Of a DNA stretch of 57,539 bases, positions 8,592 to 17,445 are shown piece after piece. The translations under genes were made by a program, and so were the position numbers. Under the pieces are notes generated by a model. The model was not told where the DNA came from, made no database searches, and saw nothing but the letters and a program-made list of their open reading frames with translations. Origin of the DNA: Pirellulales bacterium (GTDB lineage Bacteria > Planctomycetota > Planctomycetia > Pirellulales > Lacipirellulaceae); NCBI GenBank assembly GCA_020847515.1, contig JADLBW010000146.1:1-57539 (forward strand), written 5' to 3'. The first letter of the stretch is position 1. Every line of letters begins with the position of its first letter.

Positions 8592-10033
8592 TATCCATCG
8601 AATCGGCGGCGATGGCCTGGCGATGCGCCCTTGGAATGCGACCATGGCGATTGCCGGTCTTCATCTTCAGCGACGTTGTCGTCGAGGTCTTCGTCTGCGG
8701 CGTTCCTGACAGACCGTTTGGCCATGGCGAGGCCGGCGACGCCGACGCCCGCTAACCAGAACCAGTTGAAGCGGTCTAAGTTCGATCCCAAAAGCCCGAA
8801 ATACATTAGTAGCAGTAGGGAGTTGCGACCGGCGAGGGCGAGTTTTTCCAGGAACTCGGCTTCTGCGTCGCCGCTGTACGCAGCAAGACGGCGGATCTTC
8901 CGGAAATTATTCCAAGTGCAAACGATAAACATGGCAAAGGCAGCGCCGCCCAGGATGCCCATTTCGCCGAGAATTTGGACAAAAACATTGTGAGCTTCCA
9001 AGGTCGAGGAGTCTTGACGCTGGGCCCGGTAACGTTTGAAATTGTTAAGTCCCACGCCGGTGATCGGATTCTCTGCAAATATCCGGAGGCCGTCCTGAAC
9101 CGCCAATTTGCGAAGCTCCAGCGAGCTTTCCGCGCTCTGGTTCTTTGTTCCGTCCCAAAGGGTGCTCAGGCGTTCCATTTGGGTCTCAGGCAGCGCAAGC
9201 ATTACTGTAGGAATCCCTACAGCCGCCATGAGGCCCAGCGTCTTTAGGGCCCGCATGGCTGATTTGCCGGTGACGCAGGCTAAGACGGCGAAGATCAGCA
9301 GCCCGAGCATGCCCCCGCGGCTGTTGGTAAGAAGTACTGAGGATACCGCTAAGAAGCCATAGCCCATCAGCAACAGCTTAAGCCGCTTTCTTGCTGTCGC
9401 GGAGTACGACTGGCCAATCAATTGGCGCGAAGACCAAAGGAGTTGGAGCATCGGCATGGTCAACAGCGCCGACGCTGCCACTGAATTATAATGGCAATAG
9501 GTGAGGTCGATGCCAATCAATCGCGGCACGCCCTGCGTGTACTCATGCCTTCCATAGACGAAGTACTCCCATTGCGACTTGCCGAGGTACATCGCCATGA
9601 TGACCACATACATCGTAGCGATGCACAGCAGGTCGCGCGGCTTGCGGATCACCGAAACCATCGCGATATACATGGCGACGTGCACCAACACGTCGTAGAT
9701 GCCTTGCATGCTCAAGTAATAGGCGATGCCCGTGAACGCAGAGACCACCATGGCGCCTAAGAGCAAGTAAAGCGCAACCGACTGGCGCGACAGGTCAAAC
9801 TTAAGGGCGCCTGTACATATCAACGTCAACAGCACCGTCGCGCAGTAGGTCCGTTCGATGCGCAGCGCGGTCAGCCACGGCATCAGCACTTCCCAGGGAC
9901 GGATGATGTACAGGGCGAACCACCCGAAGATGAGCCACATGACCGTCGATTGCGGCCACAGCCCCTTCGCGAAGTCGCGCGCAGCCGCCTGCCCTTGCCA
10001 GGGGGTACGTCCCATTTCGGCTGCCATGCTCAT
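8591..10033 (-). CDS. O-antigen ligase/polymerase (Wzy_C family) membrane protein
   Basis: 480 residues with about ten hydrophobic segments. NSRGGMLGLL, AENPITGVGLNNF and AHNVFVQILGEMGILG are the usual landmarks of the Wzy/WaaL ligase domain (periplasmic loop with catalytic Arg and His). It resembles the polymerase or ligase of exosortase-linked EPS loci. The start at 10033 lies two bases after the preceding glycosyltransferase stop. Its presence beside an ABC exporter is unusual if it acts as a Wzy polymerase, because ABC-exported chains are normally polymerised in the cytoplasm; it may instead ligate. Confidence 0.88.
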   Translation of the reverse strand: MSMAAEMGRTPWQGQAAARDFAKGLWPQSTVMWLIFGWFALYIIRPWEVLMPWLTALRIERTYCATVLLTLICTGALKFDLSRQSVALYLLLGAMVVSAFTGIAYYLSMQGIYDVLVHVAMYIAMVSVIRKPRDLLCIATMYVVIMAMYLGKSQWEYFVYGRHEYTQGVPRLIGIDLTYCHYNSVAASALLTMPMLQLLWSSRQLIGQSYSATARKRLKLLLMGYGFLAVSSVLLTNSRGGMLGLLIFAVLACVTGKSAMRALKTLGLMAAVGIPTVMLALPETQMERLSTLWDGTKNQSAESSLELRKLAVQDGLRIFAENPITGVGLNNFKRYRAQRQDSSTLEAHNVFVQILGEMGILGGAAFAMFIVCTWNNFRKIRRLAAYSGDAEAEFLEKLALAGRNSLLLLMYFGLLGSNLDRFNWFWLAGVGVAGLAMAKRSVRNAADEDLDDNVAEDEDRQSPWSHSKGASPGHRRRFDG

Positions 10034-10035
10034 GC

Positions 10036-11253
10036 TTATCGATTACCCCGGCGTCGGCGCGTTGCCTGGAGTTCTAAATCGCGATACAGCGATTCATAGC
10101 GGCGCGCCACCGTACGAATATCGAACGTCTCGTTCATCGTCAGCCTGGCTTCTCTTCCCAGCATCGTCCGTAGAGCCGGATCGGTCGCCAGTTTAACGAT
10201 GGCCTCAGCCAGGCTGGTTGCATCGCCGGGCGGCACAAGCAGTGCGGTCCGGCCGTCGCGCAATAATTCGACATTGCCGCCTACGGCAGTCGCGACAATA
10301 GGTAAACCGGCGGCCATATATTCGACCACGGCGTTGGACTGCCCCTCGGTGTCTGAGCACAGCACAGCGACGTCGAGCTCGGATAAGAAGGCAGGAATAT
10401 CATCCGTCCGCCCAAGCAGCCGCACTGCCGGAGAGACGGACAAGCGATCGATGAGCAATTCGATGCTACGCTGCTCCGGGCCGGCTCCCGCGACGAGGAA
10501 TTCCGCGTGCGGACAGCGACGAAGCACCTGACATGCGGCTTCGACGAACAAATCCACCCGCTTCTCGGGCCTTAGCATTGAGACCAGTCCGATGCGGACC
10601 TTGGAATGACTGCCGGCGGATCTCCTGGCGTGATGAAAGCGCGACAGGTCAATGCCGTTGGGAATCACGTCGATGCGCTTGGGCGCCGGGCGCTCCGCCC
10701 GCTGGGCCTCGGCCTTGACGGCTTCGCTGTTGACGACCATTGCATCGACGAACCAGCGGTTGTAGAGCTGATCCAGACGCTTTCCCCAGCTACGGTGGAC
10801 CGGGGTCACCCAATAGAACAGATCCCGTCGGGTGCGAACGACGGCGGGGACCCCCGCCAGTTTGGCGGCAAGCACGCCGAAGTACGTGCTATCTGGGAAA
10901 TGGACCTGCAGCACATCGATCCGCCAGCGCCGCAGCGCGCTGCGAAACGATCGGAGTCTGCCTAGCGCCCGCCGGCTTAGGAGCTTGTCTACGCCCAGGC
11001 GCAGGATGGGGACGTTCGCTGGTTCCAAGTGACGCGATGAATCGCTCAGCCCATTTAACAGGCAAAGGTGAGGCTGCACTCGCTGGCGGTCGATATTGTC
11101 GATCAGACGCAGCAATTGGGTCTCCGTACCGCCCGTCCGCAACTCGTCGATTAGGAAGCAGACGTTCACCGGAGCGGCGCGAATATGCTCAGCGGCCGCC
11201 GGCATGCCCGCGACGCGCGGCGAAGGCGGTGCGCATGGCAAAACGTCAATCAT
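10036..11253 (-). CDS. Glycosyltransferase family 4 (GT-B fold)
   Basis: 405 residues. The N-terminal half has VCFLIDELRTGGTETQLLRL, typical for the GT4 acceptor domain. The C-terminal half carries the donor-site region SDTEGQSNAVVEYMAAGLP, with the nucleotide-sugar binding E-x7-E pattern relaxed to a single clear Glu. The start overlaps the preceding GT stop by four bases (ATGA, 11250-11253). It would add one sugar from a nucleotide donor to the growing lipid-linked repeat unit. Donor and linkage cannot be read from sequence. Confidence 0.92.
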   Translation of the reverse strand: MIDVLPCAPPSPRVAGMPAAAEHIRAAPVNVCFLIDELRTGGTETQLLRLIDNIDRQRVQPHLCLLNGLSDSSRHLEPANVPILRLGVDKLLSRRALGRLRSFRSALRRWRIDVLQVHFPDSTYFGVLAAKLAGVPAVVRTRRDLFYWVTPVHRSWGKRLDQLYNRWFVDAMVVNSEAVKAEAQRAERPAPKRIDVIPNGIDLSRFHHARRSAGSHSKVRIGLVSMLRPEKRVDLFVEAACQVLRRCPHAEFLVAGAGPEQRSIELLIDRLSVSPAVRLLGRTDDIPAFLSELDVAVLCSDTEGQSNAVVEYMAAGLPIVATAVGGNVELLRDGRTALLVPPGDATSLAEAIVKLATDPALRTMLGREARLTMNETFDIRTVARRYESLYRDLELQATRRRRGNR

Positions 11254-12563
11254 CCACGTTGTCGCTTGCCGCGGCGTTTTTCGTTTTCGCGGCGAAACAC
11301 CGACGCCGCATGGCGGTAGGCGTCAATGACTTGTTCCGTTCGATAATCCAACGACAGCTCTTGTTCAGTGCGGCGCCGCCCGACTTCGATCCGCTGCAGC
11401 GTCAGCTCCGGCTGCGCCAGCGTACACTCGATGGCGCTGCAGAGCGCCTCGACGTCTTGCTTGGGTACGATTAGTCCGTGTTCCCCTGGACGCACCAGTT
11501 CCGTCGTGCCGCCGGCGTCGGTGGCAACGATGGGAATTCGCATCGCCATGGCCTCGACCAGCACGGTTGGAGTTCCTTCGTAATCCGAGGACTGCACGTA
11601 CATGTCGAATGCTTGATACAGCCGCAGCATGTCGGCTCGCTGCCCCACCAAACGACAGCGCTGTTCCAACCCGCGGCGGCGTACCTCGGCGCGGAGCGGC
11701 TCTAACAACGATCCCGCGCCTACGATCAGCAGTTGCAGCTCGCTACTATGCCGGGCGAGGCGCGCGAACGCCTCGATCAGCAGATCAAACCGTTTTTGCG
11801 GTTCCACGCGTCCCACGGCGCCGATCACGATCGCCTGCGGCCCAAAGCCCAGCTCGCGCCGCACAGCACCGCGCGTTTCGTCGTTTCGCTGATACTTCTG
11901 GGCGTTAATGCCATTGAGGACCGTTCGCAGCCGCAGGGGCGGCGCACCTGCTCGCAGCAGCTCGTTGCGGATATCGCTGGAAACGCAAATTACGGCATGA
12001 AACTTGCGCAACAATCGCTTATCCACCGGGTAATACACCCGCTGCTCGCGCCATAAATGGCCCGTCCAGCCGTGCGCCGTCGACACCGCGGGCAGACCGT
12101 GACGCTTGGCAATGCGCAGGGCATAGAAATTGGCCTTGTAGTCGTGGCCATGCACTAGGTCGAAGTCCCCGTTCTTAACAATCGCGTTAAGGGACCGTTG
12201 AACTTCGCCGTCCCACAGCGACCGCTGCAGAACCGGAATCACGCGGGCGCCTACCTTCTGACCGCGCTCGACGAAGTCGAACCTGCAATCGCCCCGGCGG
12301 TAGATGGCGCAGATCGTAAGTTGAAGTCGCTCGCGATCGGCGTGACCGGCGGTTCGCAGAATGATCTTTTCGGCGCCCCCGCCGGCGCCGTCGACGCTCC
12401 TAATCACCAGCGCCTTCAGCGCCGCCGCGCCGCGCGCCGGCGGGGCAGGGCAGTTGACCGCGCCAGCGGATAATGCGGCCGATCGCTCGGCTTCAACGGG
12501 TGGAACCATGGCGACCGAGCTCGTCGCATCCATTTCAGCGAGGCCTTGACGGTAGCGACTCAT
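11250..12563 (-). CDS. Glycosyltransferase family 4 (GT-B fold)
   Basis: 437 residues from the ATG at 12563, two bases after the stop of the upstream GT; the longer frame to 12638 would lie inside that gene. It contains IRSVDGAGGGAEKIILR near the N-terminus, then VHGHDYKANFYALRIAKRHG and VSTAHGWTGHL, and the C-terminal donor motif SSDYEGTPTVLVEAMAMRIP. The fold is that of GT4 enzymes such as WbnH or PssF, cytoplasmic and membrane-associated. It is one of three GT-B genes in a row. Confidence 0.92.
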   Translation of the reverse strand: MSRYRQGLAEMDATSSVAMVPPVEAERSAALSAGAVNCPAPPARGAAALKALVIRSVDGAGGGAEKIILRTAGHADRERLQLTICAIYRRGDCRFDFVERGQKVGARVIPVLQRSLWDGEVQRSLNAIVKNGDFDLVHGHDYKANFYALRIAKRHGLPAVSTAHGWTGHLWREQRVYYPVDKRLLRKFHAVICVSSDIRNELLRAGAPPLRLRTVLNGINAQKYQRNDETRGAVRRELGFGPQAIVIGAVGRVEPQKRFDLLIEAFARLARHSSELQLLIVGAGSLLEPLRAEVRRRGLEQRCRLVGQRADMLRLYQAFDMYVQSSDYEGTPTVLVEAMAMRIPIVATDAGGTTELVRPGEHGLIVPKQDVEALCSAIECTLAQPELTLQRIEVGRRRTEQELSLDYRTEQVIDAYRHAASVFRRENEKRRGKRQRG

Positions 12564-12565
12564 GA

Positions 12566-13870
12566 TCAGGCGGAATGGACCGGAGTTAGCTTGGACAGAC
12601 ATGGCTGCGGCGAATGTTCGCCTAGCGCGCGATACCACGTCCGCTCAAGCTGGCAGGAGAGCGGCTCCCAGTCGTAATGGAGCTGAACCTGGCGGCGAGC
12701 GGCAGCGGCCATGTCGAGCGCCCGGACATAATCGTGCACTGCATCGACGACAGAGACGGCCAGACCCTCGATGGTCTCGGCGGCGAAATAGTGCTGGCCC
12801 GCCGTCAGGTGCAGCCCCTCGGCGCCGATGCGGGTGCTCACAACGGGCAGCCCCGCCGCAGCGGCTTCCAAGATTTTCAAACGAGAGCCTCCGCCAATGC
12901 GGAGCGGAACCACCATGACGCCTGCCGCGGCCAGATAAGGGCGCACGTCTTCGACGTCGGCGATCAACTCGACGCCCGGGCAGCCGCGGATTCGTTCGAT
13001 GAGCCACGCCGGCGGTTTTCGCCCCACGATCTGCAATCGAATCGCCGGTTCAGCCTGCCGGATAGCAGGAAGTGCATCGTCGATAAAGCGGATAATGCCA
13101 TCCAGGTTAGGTCGCCAGTCGAGGCTGCCGAGAAACAGCAGCGTTTTTGTAGAGCGTTCAGTTCCATCCAGGGCGTAACTGCCGACGTCGACCCCATTGG
13201 CGACGACGTCGACCGACCTGGCATGGAAATCCTGCTCGGCCAGACGCTTGTCGGCGTCGCTTACCGTCACGGTACGGGTGGCGCGGGCGAAGGCCCACCG
13301 TTCGAATCGCTGAAGTTTGGTCCACTGCTGCTTGATATACCACCGCTTCAGCGGATGGCGTTCGATCTGGTAGTATCGCTGCCAAATCAGCGACTCGACG
13401 TTATGGGCGTCGATTACCAGGGGGCGATCCGCCGGCCGCTTGAAGAACTGGGCGTAGGGCGTCCACTCGCAGTGCCATAAGTCGAACTGCTCGTCACGGC
13501 TGGTTGCGTCGATGCAGGCCTGCATCGCACGGCTCCTCTGCTTGTCCACCAGATAGGGCTGCGGCGACGCCAGATTCAGCGCCAATTTGCCGTAGAAGAC
13601 CGGCCCGCGCGAGAGGACCGATTGCGCCGGCAATTTTCGATCGATGATTCGGCATTCGATGCCGCAGGCCTGCAAGCGGTATTTTGCAGTGCGGAATTCG
13701 TCGTCGCAGCCGTTTTGATGGCAGAGGAACAGGATTCGATGGCGACGCGCCAGCCGCGTCAGCAGGTTGTACGTCCGAATGCGCTTTCCCGTGTTGAGCG
13801 GAAAAGGCAATTCTTCGTCCACGACTGCGACGCGTAAGGAGCGCTGCGGGATGTAGCCGCCGGGTTGCAC
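12566..13870 (-). CDS. Glycosyltransferase family 4, resembling PEP-CTERM/EpsH1-associated sugar transferase
   Basis: 434 residues from a GTG at 13870 preceded by CGGAAAA. Features are VAVVDEELPFPLNTGKRIRT at the N-terminus, DAHNVESLIWQRY mid-protein, and RIGGGSRLKILEAAAAGLP at the donor site. The start (P-x-NTGxRIR) and the DAHNVES motif recall the glycosyltransferase group often found in exosortase EPS loci (stp1-type); this is family recollection, not a search result. It transfers a sugar during repeat-unit assembly. Confidence 0.88.
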   Translation of the reverse strand: MQPGGYIPQRSLRVAVVDEELPFPLNTGKRIRTYNLLTRLARRHRILFLCHQNGCDDEFRTAKYRLQACGIECRIIDRKLPAQSVLSRGPVFYGKLALNLASPQPYLVDKQRSRAMQACIDATSRDEQFDLWHCEWTPYAQFFKRPADRPLVIDAHNVESLIWQRYYQIERHPLKRWYIKQQWTKLQRFERWAFARATRTVTVSDADKRLAEQDFHARSVDVVANGVDVGSYALDGTERSTKTLLFLGSLDWRPNLDGIIRFIDDALPAIRQAEPAIRLQIVGRKPPAWLIERIRGCPGVELIADVEDVRPYLAAAGVMVVPLRIGGGSRLKILEAAAAGLPVVSTRIGAEGLHLTAGQHYFAAETIEGLAVSVVDAVHDYVRALDMAAAARRQVQLHYDWEPLSCQLERTWYRALGEHSPQPCLSKLTPVHSA

Positions 13871-13897
13871 TGCTAGGTTTTCCGAGAAGGCTCGCAG

Positions 13898-15301
13898 CTA
13901 TACGGTCGCCGGCGCCAACGAGGCGGTCGAACGTCGGTCGATCGACTCTCCGGCCATATATTCCGGCTGCGGCACTCCGAATCGACGCAATATCGTAGGA
14001 GCGAGGTCGACTAGCCGCACTTTGGCGTCGTGGACCTCATGGCGGCCGTCACGGATCCACAACACGCCGTCGGGATGGTGCCTGCCGCTACGCATTGAAT
14101 GCACCATATGAAACATGTTGCGAAAGGCCATCGTCTGCCCGTCGTCGCGTGCGATAACGCCCCGCATAGCCAACGGGTCATTGATCGCGCAGGCTCCAAA
14201 CAAGCTCGCTTCGTGTTCTTCAAACCTCAATAAGGGCTTACCGTCTACGGTCAAAGAAGCCAATTGCGCCCGCGCCTTGGCCGCCGCCCCTTGACTGGCG
14301 AACACCAGGTGGAACTCCTCGGCCATGACCGGCTTGACGTCTACGTTCGTTACATCGACGCGGGCGAATTTCAGCAGTCCGTGAAACTCGTAAGGGCGAT
14401 ACGTGCACTTGGTCGTGTCGGTCCACGGCTGCTGGCTAAGTGCCGTACACAGCACGAGCGTGACATCGGCAAAGTCCGCCAGGAACTGGCCGATCAGCCG
14501 GTCCATACGCTGATAGCCGTACAGGATGGCCGTCTGCAGGCTCGGGTGGTCGGCGGCGTCCGGAGGGATGGTGAAGATCTCCGGGTGCATGTTACGCCAA
14601 TAGTAATGCTGGTAATGCGCCGTACTGTTGCAGAAGAACGTCGCGAACTGCGGTTTGATTCGCCGGTCCAAGTGCAAGAACAGGTCGTACTGCAGCTCTT
14701 CCAGCAGGGACGCCCGCCGCCACTTCAGCCCGGGGTCGCGGCGTTCGGCGGCTAATTGCCTGATGGCGTTCTTCACGGTGCGCCAACGAAGGCCATGCCG
14801 AACCAGGAACGCGCCGAAGCGGGCGAGTTGGCCCTTGCTGAATCCGCCGGCGCCCGACGACTCCTGGACTTGCTGCGAAACGGTCGCGAAGAAAGGCGAC
14901 AACCACTTCGGCTCCGCGTGGGCGTCGGCGTCCCACGGATCAGGAATGAAATATCCGTTGAGCCCGGCATAGTTCGTGTTCATGCTGCAAAACACGCCGA
15001 CGCGGATTCCCGCGTCTGAGAGAACCGTAGCCAGGCACTTCGTCTTAATGCCCCGACCGTCGCCAAGATGAAACGCGCCATGTTCTTGGAACGGCAGCCC
15101 CGAATGGATCGTCGGCCACTGAACCCACGGTTCCAGCCGGGGCGGCGGCTCTTCGGCGTCCGTCACATAGACGGCCGAGGAATCGTATAGGCGGCGAAAA
15201 TTTGGCAGCGCGCCGCGATCCATGAACTCGCCCAGCAGCGCGGGGCAAAGCTCGTTGAACTCGAGCATGAACAGTCGCTTTCTCGCCGCGGGAGATTTCA
15301 T
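13898..15301 (-). CDS. Alkaline phosphatase superfamily-like protein with a degenerate metal site
   Basis: 467 residues from the ATG at 15301 (ATGA overlap with the GT2 stop at 15298). The fold is suggested by RLFMLEFNELCPALLGEFM with GALPNFRRL just after it, WPTIHSGLP, HGAFHLGDG and the C-terminal VRLVDLAPTILRRFGVPQP, which resembles type I phosphodiesterase/sulfatase-like enzymes. The usual D-H-G metal motif is replaced by VLCTALSQQPW, and the N-terminal DG pair is replaced by EFNE, so hydrolytic activity is doubtful. It may modify or recognise phosphate or sulfate groups on the polymer. It sits between the GT2 and GT4 genes. Confidence 0.7.
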   Translation of the reverse strand: MKSPAARKRLFMLEFNELCPALLGEFMDRGALPNFRRLYDSSAVYVTDAEEPPPRLEPWVQWPTIHSGLPFQEHGAFHLGDGRGIKTKCLATVLSDAGIRVGVFCSMNTNYAGLNGYFIPDPWDADAHAEPKWLSPFFATVSQQVQESSGAGGFSKGQLARFGAFLVRHGLRWRTVKNAIRQLAAERRDPGLKWRRASLLEELQYDLFLHLDRRIKPQFATFFCNSTAHYQHYYWRNMHPEIFTIPPDAADHPSLQTAILYGYQRMDRLIGQFLADFADVTLVLCTALSQQPWTDTTKCTYRPYEFHGLLKFARVDVTNVDVKPVMAEEFHLVFASQGAAAKARAQLASLTVDGKPLLRFEEHEASLFGACAINDPLAMRGVIARDDGQTMAFRNMFHMVHSMRSGRHHPDGVLWIRDGRHEVHDAKVRLVDLAPTILRRFGVPQPEYMAGESIDRRSTASLAPATV

Positions 15302-16407
15302 AGCGTTGCCGACCAGATGGCGGGGGAGACGGATTGGCTGCCGAGTTGACGGTCTTGACCAGGCGATCGACCTGAACACCATTCAGCCAGGGCGCCGCCT
15401 CCTGCGCCAAAGTGAATTGCCATAAAAGTCGGAGGAAGGAGCCAAAGCAACCCGAATTCTTTGCGACGCCAGGCGATCGCGCAGGAGGCCGCCGCCACGA
15501 CGGCGAGGTAGGCGCCCACGACAGGCAGATACGCTCGCCACAGAAGCGGCAGCGGCACGCACGCCAACGGACCGGCTATCACGCCGCTCACGAATGCTGC
15601 GGGGGCAAACGACTTCCACGAAGCGGTGGCGGGGTGCTTTCGCGCCATTCGCACGCGCCCGCGCCCGTATCGAACCAGTTGCCGGAACAGCCGCGCGAGG
15701 GAGTTGCGCGGCTGATAGTTGACCGTCAGCCGCGGGTCGACCAGGCATCGCAAGCCTGCCTGGTCGACGCGATAATTAAATTCGCAGTCCTCGCACGCGT
15801 CGAACTGCTCGTCGAACAGACCGACCACCTCAAACACGCGCCGGCGGTAGGCCACGCCGACGCTAAACGCCGGCGCCACTTGCGGCTTGTTCGAATAAAT
15901 GAACGAATCAGGATGATGACCTAACCGCGACGCCCTGGCCGCCGCTATAGCCCGCTGGAGCGAACTGGCGGCGGCGACTTCCAGGGGTTGAGGGCGGCCA
16001 AGGCAGTCGGCGTCGCTGGATTCGAAGGCCTCGACAAGATCGGTGAAGTACGTCCGGCTCGGAATCTCGCAATGGCCGTCGATAACTACGAAGTAGTCGC
16101 CGCGGCCGCGCAGAATGGCGACGTTCCGGGCGGCGCTGGAAAGCTGCAGCGGATTATCCAGCAACGTCACCTCCGGGTGTCGGGCAGCGCAGGCCGACAC
16201 TACCTCGCGAGTCCGGTCGGATGAACGTCCGTCGACGACGCACACTTCAAGCTCAATACCGTCGCGGCGCTGATCCAGCACTTGCGCCAAGGTCCGTCCT
16301 ATGTGCGCCTCTTCATTGCGTACGGGCATAATAACGGTAATACGCCTTGCCGCGTCGCGGCTGGCTGAAGCGGGGCGGGAGGCTGAACTGCAGCGACTAG
16401 CCATCAT
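15298..16407 (-). CDS. Glycosyltransferase family 2 with C-terminal membrane segments
   Basis: About 369 residues. RRITVIMPVRNEEAHIGRTL is the GT2 start, VCVVDGRSSDRT the nucleotide-binding loop, VVIDGHCE the DxD region, and GLFDEQFDACEDCEFNYR the acceptor/catalytic ED motif. Two to three hydrophobic segments follow (FAPAAFVSGVIAGPLACVPL and after). It resembles ExoA-type succinoglycan transferases. Candidate starts are TTG 16422 (TTGA overlap with the deacetylase stop), ATG 16407 and ATG 16404; I chose ATG 16407. Confidence 0.9.
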   Translation of the reverse strand: MMASRCSSASRPASASRDAARRITVIMPVRNEEAHIGRTLAQVLDQRRDGIELEVCVVDGRSSDRTREVVSACAARHPEVTLLDNPLQLSSAARNVAILRGRGDYFVVIDGHCEIPSRTYFTDLVEAFESSDADCLGRPQPLEVAAASSLQRAIAAARASRLGHHPDSFIYSNKPQVAPAFSVGVAYRRRVFEVVGLFDEQFDACEDCEFNYRVDQAGLRCLVDPRLTVNYQPRNSLARLFRQLVRYGRGRVRMARKHPATASWKSFAPAAFVSGVIAGPLACVPLPLLWRAYLPVVGAYLAVVAAASCAIAWRRKEFGLLWLLPPTFMAIHFGAGGGALAEWCSGRSPGQDRQLGSQSVSPAIWSATL

Positions 16408-16418
16408 GATCGGCTGAA

Positions 16419-17339
16419 TCAAGTTCCGGCGTCGGCGGTGGCGAGGGCGTCGAGTCGGGGCGAATCGGCGGCCGGCGCACTAGCTGTGAGCCGGGCGGCG
16501 CCAAGGCTGTCGAGCGATTCCTCCATGGAGCCCCAGCGAAAGTCGTCGAGCAGTCGGCCAAGCTTCGCCTCCGTTCGCGAGAGATTCACGTAATGGCGAA
16601 ATCGTGAGCGCCAGTTCCCCGCCGATAGGCGGGGCTGGTCAGCGTCGATCTCCCAGGGGTGAAGATAGAACATGAACGGCCGCTGTTCGCGCAGATTTAC
16701 GCGCCGCAGCAGCGCCCTGGTCATGCGGTAAGGCGCCAGTCGAAAATAGCCGCCGCCGGAAACTGGCACGTTGACGCGCCCCACTGGCGCAACGGTCGCC
16801 GGATACTCCCAAATTCGACCGGCAGGCGTTTCGATGGCGTGCGGAACCCGCGGCGCGTCTGGGATCCCGTAGCGGTCGTGATGCACGGGAAAGATGCTCG
16901 AGTCGACGGTGAATCCTTCTTCGGCAAGTATTTCGAGCGCCCACCAGGACCGACGGGTGATGGAAAACGACGGAGCCCGGTAGGCCGTCGCCCGTCGGCC
17001 CAGGGCGCTAGCGATCGCTTGTTGCGATTGCCGCAGATCCGCGCGAAACGCGGCAGGGGACTGCTCGTATATGAGGCGATGCCAGTAACTGTGGCAGCCA
17101 ACCTCGTGTCCGGCGTCTGCAATGCTGCGCACCAGCGCCGGAAATCGTTCGGCCACCCATCCCAAGACGAAGAACGTGGCCTTGGCTCCCTTTTCGGCGA
17201 ATATGGCCAACATCCGCTCAGTATTCGGAACGACGCGGCTGTGATACGCAGACCACTCATCTCGGGAGACGCGTCGCTCAAACCCCGATACCTGGAAGTA
17301 GTCTTCCACATCGACCGTAAGGGCGTTAACGATCGGCAT
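16419..17339 (-). CDS. Polysaccharide deacetylase of the exosortase (XrtA-type) EPS systems
   Basis: 306 residues from the ATG at 17339; a GTG at 17357 in frame adds six residues. ALTVDVEDYFQVSGFE, then CHSYWHRLIYE, TAYRAPSFSIT and DSSIFPVHHDRYG are the conserved blocks of the NodB-type deacetylases with a DUF3473 tail that accompany PEP-CTERM/exosortase loci. The Asp of VDVED and the two His of HSYWH would bind the metal. It removes N-acetyl groups from amino sugars in the polysaccharide, implying a HexNAc component. No signal peptide is evident. Confidence 0.94.
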   Translation of the reverse strand: MPIVNALTVDVEDYFQVSGFERRVSRDEWSAYHSRVVPNTERMLAIFAEKGAKATFFVLGWVAERFPALVRSIADAGHEVGCHSYWHRLIYEQSPAAFRADLRQSQQAIASALGRRATAYRAPSFSITRRSWWALEILAEEGFTVDSSIFPVHHDRYGIPDAPRVPHAIETPAGRIWEYPATVAPVGRVNVPVSGGGYFRLAPYRMTRALLRRVNLREQRPFMFYLHPWEIDADQPRLSAGNWRSRFRHYVNLSRTEAKLGRLLDDFRWGSMEESLDSLGAARLTASAPAADSPRLDALATADAGT

Positions 17340-17445
17340 GCGTCGAGTCGGTTCCACGCTGCGTTGGGGCTTGGAGCGGAGCGTCAGAAGTCGCCTTGCG
17401 CCGGCAGTGCGTTGCGAGCTGCGCGCCGTCGCACCCTCCGACGGC

